Positions 4,652 to 7,675 of a DNA stretch of 7,675 bases are shown here, in pieces. How positions within the stretch are numbered: the stretch's first letter is position 1; each line of letters opens with the position of its first letter. Made by a program: the position numbers and the translations under genes. Source of the DNA: JBBTXG01 sp038062375 (GTDB lineage: Bacteria; Patescibacteriota; Minisyncoccia; Minisyncoccales; UBA10102); assembly GCA_038062375.1 (NCBI GenBank), contig JBBTXG010000003.1:1-7675 (forward strand), given 5' to 3'. The notes below the pieces were generated by a model. The model saw nothing but the letters and a program-made list of their open reading frames with translations, was not told the origin of the DNA and made no database searches.

Positions 4652-5344
4652 AACGGATGCGTTTTTCTTTTAGCAAATCAATGATAACTCCGGTACGAAT
4701 TGCAAGTGCGTTTTCGACAGAAATAGTTCTGCCAGCATTTTTGCTCTCGCGTGGTTTAGTCACTGATCCCTGTATTCCCAGCACAACACCACTTTTATCA
4801 AATACCGGCCCTCCGCTCATGCCAAATAGTCCAACGTCTCGGAGAAGAAAACCGTCGTGCTTTCTAATTTTTCCAGCTCCATTATCACTATTCATAGTTA
4901 CTCTATCCAACACGAATGATGGTTGGAAATATCGTCTTACACCACCCAATTCTAGAATCCCTTGAGAATTTAATGAAAGTTGTGCTAGTGGATAACCGCT
5001 AATACAAACAGAACGACCTTCTCCGGGAATATTCTTTGAGAGGTGAAAATATGTTGGGCTTTTAACTGCAATTTTTCCAATAAAGATATCGTGATCATCG
5101 TTTTTCACAATTTCTTGAATTTGTACCTTGGGGTCTTGAAGCTGTTCTGGTAATCGGCCCCAGAAAAGAAATTTGGTGTTTTGATCAGCGTTATCAAACG
5201 CATGCGCAACAGATACGAAATAGCCGTTAGCGTTTATAAAAAACCAGTACCAGATACTCCGACTTGTGCCTGATTTCCTTGTTGCTGCCAACGAAATATC
5301 GGGAACATTGACCTTTTTGCAATTTTTACTGCGCCGACGAACAT
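4629..5344 (-). CDS. Trypsin-like serine protease, split by a -1 frameshift
   Basis: Two frames together make one protein. From ATG 5342-5344 the first frame gives 36 aa ending 'QVGVSGTGFL' at TAA 5234-5236; the second continues 'INANGYFVSVAHAF'. Joined by a -1 shift at the T6A heptamer (5237-5243) they give 238 aa with the chymotrypsin-fold pattern: S-G-T-G-F, His48 in 'VAHAF', Asp86 in 'DDHDIFIGKI', Ser177 in 'GMSGGPVF', then 'GVVLGIQG'. All three triad residues and the oxyanion Gly are present, as in DegP/HtrA-like and related cytoplasmic or secreted trypsin-like proteases, but there is no PDZ domain and no signal peptide. Reading only the second frame from GTG 5379-5381 gives 250 aa with a nonsense N-terminus lacking S-G-T-G-F. 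Whether the shift is programmed, a sequencing error or an inactivating mutation is open. The gene follows tRNA-Ser closely; only a weak AAGAA site precedes the ATG. Confidence 0.78.
5206..5243 (-). promoter_or_regulatory. Candidate -1 ribosomal frameshift signal
   Basis: On the minus strand TTTTTTA (5243-5237) is in the exact X XXY YYZ phase (codons GGT TTT TTA) and is followed at once by TAA. After a 5-nt spacer TAAAC, the arm GC(T)AACGG (5231-5224) can pair with CTGTTGC (5212-5206) with one bulge and one G-U, loop 11 nt. A competing stem AAACGC/GCGTTT (5235-5230 with 5201-5196) also exists. GGAG occurs 13 nt upstream of the heptamer, as a possible internal Shine-Dalgarno stimulator. All parts are seen; their function is inferred. 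Confidence 0.4.
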
Positions 5345-5381
5345 AATAATTTTTCTTAAAAATGGCCCTTTCGGGTCGCAC

Positions 5382-5395
5382 CTCGCGCCCGCGAG
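5382..5395. repeat. Short GC hairpin downstream of tRNA-Ser
   Basis: CTCGC-GCCC-GCGAG (plus strand) lies in the 80-nt gap between the tRNA 3' end and the protease ATG. On the minus strand near-direct repeats GTGTGACCCGA and GTGCGACCCGA flank it, the second continuing into CCC-GAAA-GGG and then CCATTTTT. It could serve as a weak tRNA terminator or processing structure. Confidence 0.4.
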
Positions 5396-5424
5396 CAATC
5401 GGGTCACACGATACTTAATTGTTA

Positions 5425-5514
5425 TGGCGGTGAGGGTGGGATTCGAACCCACGAGAGTCTTTCAACCCTACGTGCTCTCCAGGCACGCCGTTTCAACCAC
5501 TCACGCACCTCACC
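5425..5514 (-). tRNA. tRNA-Ser(GGA)
   Basis: The acceptor stem is GGTGAGG (5514-5508) with CCTCACC (5435-5429), discriminator G at 5428, and CCA encoded at 5427-5425. The D-arm is 'GAGTGGTTGAAAC'. The anticodon stem is CGTGC/GCACG with loop CTGGAGA; anticodon GGA at 5480-5478 reads UCC and UCU. A long variable arm follows, as required for class II serine tRNAs, then the T-arm GTGGG-TTCGAAT-CCCAC. A complete, normal gene of 90 nt including CCA, transcribed with the neighbouring genes' strand but from its own promoter. Confidence 0.96.
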
Positions 5515-5523
5515 ATCCTCTCA

Positions 5524-5552
5524 ATATAAGGTTATTAGTATACTTACCTCAA
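5524..5552 (-). promoter_or_regulatory. Promoter of tRNA-Ser
   Basis: TTGAGG (5547-5552) and TTATAT (5524-5529) are 17 bp apart, with an expected start near 5517, just before the mature 5' end at 5514. It begins a few bases after the stop of the zinc-ribbon gene. Confidence 0.6.
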
Positions 5553-5558
5553 AAAAGC

Positions 5559-6089
5559 TCACCGTGGCAAAGAGAGAATAATTTGCGAAATTACTGAATG
5601 TTGCGTTGCAAATTTATATTTGAGCAACTTGAGAATAGTCAAAAAGTCCAGCACTTCTTCTCTCAATAGTTCAGGCCCAGAAAACACCTCCCATGCCTCC
5701 TCTAAAAGATTCTTTGCATAGTGATGCAGAACCTCTTGCTCTCCTTTCTCTTTAAGGTATGCGATAATCTCTTTAAACTCCCCTCGCTCTAACCAAATTC
5801 CCTTGCACAAGCTGCATATATCAACCTTCACTCTCGAGTTTCCGTACCCAACTTCGTACAAGGGCAAACGATCAATCGGACACAATTTCCTGCCAAAATC
5901 AACTCTCATGTGAGCAGGATCTTTCCACAGGTCAATATCAAGCCATCGAAGATCGTGATCTTTTTCGTCTTTCGCCCATTGGAGCTCATCCTCTTGGAAC
6001 CAAAGACCATAGCAACGAGGGCAGTAGTCAACCTCCACATCTACTAACATTGCCTGGTCGAGTGAAATTTTACACAATGGACACTTCAT
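5559..6089 (-). CDS. Double zinc-ribbon (zf-TFIIB type) protein
   Basis: Encodes 176 aa. The first ribbon is Cys3-x-x-Cys6 ... Cys23-P-R-Cys26 followed by 'GLWFQEDEL'; the second is Cys70-P-I-D73 ... Cys92-x-x-Cys95 followed by 'GIWLERGEF'. Both show the zf-TFIIB pattern (C-P-x-C, then C-x-x-C-x-G-x-W-hydrophobic, then G/D-E-hydrophobic). In the second one Asp replaces the second Cys, a variant that is common in this family. A helical C-terminus (about 105-170), partly hydrophobic ('LDFLTILKLLKYKF'), follows with no clear membrane helix. It starts 10 nt after the htpX stop without a visible Shine-Dalgarno, so it is probably translated by reinitiation in the lemA-htpX operon. The molecular role is unknown; a metal-dependent partner of the protease operon is plausible. 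Confidence 0.88.
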   Translation of the reverse strand: MKCPLCKISLDQAMLVDVEVDYCPRCYGLWFQEDELQWAKDEKDHDLRWLDIDLWKDPAHMRVDFGRKLCPIDRLPLYEVGYGNSRVKVDICSLCKGIWLERGEFKEIIAYLKEKGEQEVLHHYAKNLLEEAWEVFSGPELLREEVLDFLTILKLLKYKFATQHSVISQIILSLPR

Positions 6090-6099
6090 AGGAAAGCTT

Positions 6100-7014
6100 T
6101 TACACTTGAACCCTCATTCCGCGCAATGCGGCGACGCGTTCTTCCATGGGCGGGTGGGTCATAAACAGCCTATGGATCCAGCTTGTCCGCTCTCGTCCTC
6201 GAAAAGGATTCACCAGATACAAATGCGCGGTTGCGTCGTTTGCGCTCTTTAATTGGCGGGGGTCAGAAGCGATCTTTTCTAACGCGCGCGCCAGTCCTTC
6301 CGGATAACGCGTGAGTAAAGCGCCGGAAGCGTCTGCCAAAAGCTCTCTCTTTCTCGAGATGGCAAATTTGATAAGTTGGGCAATAATCGGAGCGATGAGC
6401 GCAAATACGATTGCGATAATCATCAGGAACTGGCGCATCTGGGCTGATCCCCGATCGTTATCGCGGCCTCCAAACCCTCCATAGAACGCAGCCCGGAAGA
6501 AAAAGTCGGTAATAATGGCGACAAACCCTACCAAGACAACCACGATCGTTGAAAGAAGCATATCTCGATTGCCAACATGAGAAAGTTCGTGCGCAATCAC
6601 CCCTTCGAGCTCCACTCGTTCGAGGCGATTGAGCAATCCTCTTGTGACGGCAACGACCGCGTGTCTTGCATCTCTTCCGGTGGCAAACGCATTCGGTTGA
6701 GCATCTTCGATAAGAAAGAGTTTGGGCATTGGCAAGCCGGCAGTGATGGAAAGGTTCTCCACGATGCGATACAGCTCCGGCTGATCTGCTTTCTCAATGG
6801 GGCGAGCCCCGCTCATTGCTAAAACGATTTTATCTGAATACCAATAAGAGCCGATGCTCATCAAAATACTTATCATCACCGCGATCACAAACAAAGAGTA
6901 GCTCTCGAACACATAGCTTATCACCCATCCGATTCCAATGACAAACAGGAAAAATCCGGTGAGATACAGCCATGTCTTGCGGATATTCGATTCGGCATGA
7001 GAATACAAGTTCAT
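6100..7014 (-). CDS. htpX: Membrane zinc metalloprotease HtpX
   Basis: Encodes 304 aa, normal for the M48B family. Membrane helices lie at about residues 14-34 and 38-57, and a further pair at about 153-170 and 196-219. The zinc site is His142-Glu143-Leu-Ser-His146 ('AHELSHVGNRD') with the third ligand Glu224 in 'RKRELLADASGA'. 'DAQPNAFATGRD' and the C-terminal 'THPPMEERVAAL' are also family signatures. HtpX degrades misfolded or damaged membrane proteins on the cytoplasmic side, alongside FtsH. It is preceded by lemA (29 nt gap) as in many bacteria, and followed 10 nt later by the zinc-ribbon gene. An AGGAG at 7026-7030 stands 11 nt before the ATG, a longish spacer. All catalytic residues are intact. 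Confidence 0.97.
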   Translation of the reverse strand: MNLYSHAESNIRKTWLYLTGFFLFVIGIGWVISYVFESYSLFVIAVMISILMSIGSYWYSDKIVLAMSGARPIEKADQPELYRIVENLSITAGLPMPKLFLIEDAQPNAFATGRDARHAVVAVTRGLLNRLERVELEGVIAHELSHVGNRDMLLSTIVVVLVGFVAIITDFFFRAAFYGGFGGRDNDRGSAQMRQFLMIIAIVFALIAPIIAQLIKFAISRKRELLADASGALLTRYPEGLARALEKIASDPRQLKSANDATAHLYLVNPFRGRERTSWIHRLFMTHPPMEERVAALRGMRVQV

Positions 7015-7043
7015 ACCATAGAAGGCTCCTGGTTAGAGGTCAA

Positions 7044-7598
7044 TTAGAAACTTACTTTGGGAACCTCGCGCTCTCCGGCCTCCTGAAGTTCGAAGAATTC
7101 CTCTTTCTTGAAGCCGAACATCCCCCCGACGATATTCGCCGGGAAATTTTCGCTCATCGTGTTTAGGGCCATTACATTGGTGTTGTAAAAGCGCCGCGCC
7201 GCTTGAATTTTATCTTCGGTGTCGCGAAGTTCACGCTGAAGCTCAACAAAGTTATTGGAAGCCTTCAAGTCGGGATACGCCTCTGCCACGGCAAACAAAC
7301 TTTTGAGGGTTTGGGAAAGCATATTTTCCGCGGCTGCTTTCTCGTGCATACCCGTAGCTCCCATCGCGCGTGCTCTCGCTTCGGTCACTTTCTCAAACAC
7401 ACCTTTCTCGTGCGCCGCGTATCCTTTCACAGTATTCACTAAATTAGGGATTAAGTCGTACCTTCGCTTTAACTGCACATCAATATCGGAAAACGCCTCT
7501 TTCACGCGATTTCGAAGCGTTACAAAACGGTTGTAGGTTACGATGGCCCACAACACCAAACCTCCAAGGATGATGAGAACAATAAAAATTGGATCCAT
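7044..7598 (-). CDS. lemA: LemA family membrane protein
   Basis: Encodes 184 aa, full length for LemA. One N-terminal membrane helix (about residues 3-21) is followed by a helical bundle: 'YNRFVTLRNRVKEAFSDI', 'VQLKRRYDLIPNLVNTVKGY', 'HEKGVFEKVTEARARA', 'FAVAEAYPDLKASNNFVEL', 'DTEDKIQAARRFYNTNV' and 'FPANIVGGMFGF' are all classic LemA motifs. The function is not fully known; the genomic link to HtpX suggests a role in membrane protein quality or envelope stress. It heads the lemA-htpX-zinc-ribbon unit. No Shine-Dalgarno is seen before the ATG (CTTAATTCCT), which is usual for many first genes in CPR genomes. A palindrome lies 11 nt upstream. Confidence 0.97.
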   Translation of the reverse strand: MDPIFIVLIILGGLVLWAIVTYNRFVTLRNRVKEAFSDIDVQLKRRYDLIPNLVNTVKGYAAHEKGVFEKVTEARARAMGATGMHEKAAAENMLSQTLKSLFAVAEAYPDLKASNNFVELQRELRDTEDKIQAARRFYNTNVMALNTMSENFPANIVGGMFGFKKEEFFELQEAGEREVPKVSF

Positions 7599-7609
7599 AG
7601 GAATTAAGA

Positions 7610-7628
7610 TAATTACTTTAGGTAATTA
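7610..7628. promoter_or_regulatory. 19-bp inverted repeat upstream of lemA, possible operator
   Basis: TAATTAC-TTTAG-GTAATTA is a perfect 7-5-7 palindrome whose near edge is 11 bp from the lemA ATG. Its size and place suit an operator or a 5'-mRNA hairpin. I do not see a convincing -35/-10 pair in 7629-7675, so the promoter may lie beyond or be non-canonical. Confidence 0.4.
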
Positions 7629-7675
7629 GGGCGAAACGTAACCAAAATAGATAGCAATAAAGAGTTTGAATAAGT

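Noticed and set aside
5237..5381. GTG start at 5379-5381 giving a 250-aa protease in one frame
   Set aside because: The first 48 residues are basic and unlike the family, and the frame misses the S-G-T-G-F strand that is present in the other frame.
5345..5452. Extension of the first protease frame upstream to 5452
   Set aside because: It runs through the tRNA-Ser gene; the ATG at 5342-5344 is the first start outside the tRNA and its downstream hairpin.
1..7675. Recoded stop codons (UGA as Gly or Trp, as in some CPR lineages)
   Set aside because: TGA ends the 65-aa and zinc-ribbon genes at natural places, and intact genes contain no in-frame TGA.

Overview
The window is compact and almost entirely coded on the minus strand. 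It looks like a chromosomal segment of a Patescibacteria/CPR (Parcubacteria-like) bacterium. That is an inference from the lemA-htpX pair, the 'MNQKGFI..' type membrane-anchored protein, the small cysteine-rich proteins, the GIY-YIG C-terminus ending in a 'GSGRAFAKK' motif, and very short intergenic gaps. Stops are TAA, TAG and TGA, and Trp is TGG, so I see no sign of an altered code.

Layout, read in the direction of transcription (high to low coordinates). (1) 7598-5559: lemA, htpX and a double zinc-ribbon protein lie 29 and 10 nt apart as one probable envelope/proteostasis operon. (2) 5514-5425: tRNA-Ser(GGA) with encoded CCA and its own promoter. (3) 5344-4629: a trypsin-like serine protease split over two frames. 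The frames meet at a U UUU UUA heptamer directly before an in-phase stop, with a possible stem-loop 5 nt further on. A -1 shift restores a 238-residue protease with His/Asp/Ser triad. (4) 4628-4284: mainly non-coding, with GC hairpins, a terminator-like stem-loop, a promoter and one doubtful plus-strand ORF. (5) 4283-4143: a 46-residue Cys/His protein with a near-perfect Shine-Dalgarno. After its stop the same frame stays open for 60 codons (4142-3960), which looks like a decayed gene end; a terminator and a good promoter lie inside it. (6) 3938-1643: an overlapping two-gene unit of unknown function, 105 aa plus 662 aa, the larger one beta-rich with a central membrane segment. (7) 1624-1016: a patchwork of truncated gene ends: a palindromic element, the C-terminus of an IS630-type transposase, a GIY-YIG nuclease lacking its GIY half, and the last helix of an XRE-type regulator. 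(8) 1019-16: two membrane-anchored proteins (65 aa, and 269 aa with an IPT/TIG fold) joined by ATGA overlaps to each other and to the regulator remnant.

The most interesting points are the possible programmed -1 frameshift in the protease, the uncharacterised 105/662 gene pair, and the patchwork of 3'-end remnants with a ghost operon (regulator, 65 aa, 269 aa). No CRISPR array, rRNA or complete transposable element is visible.
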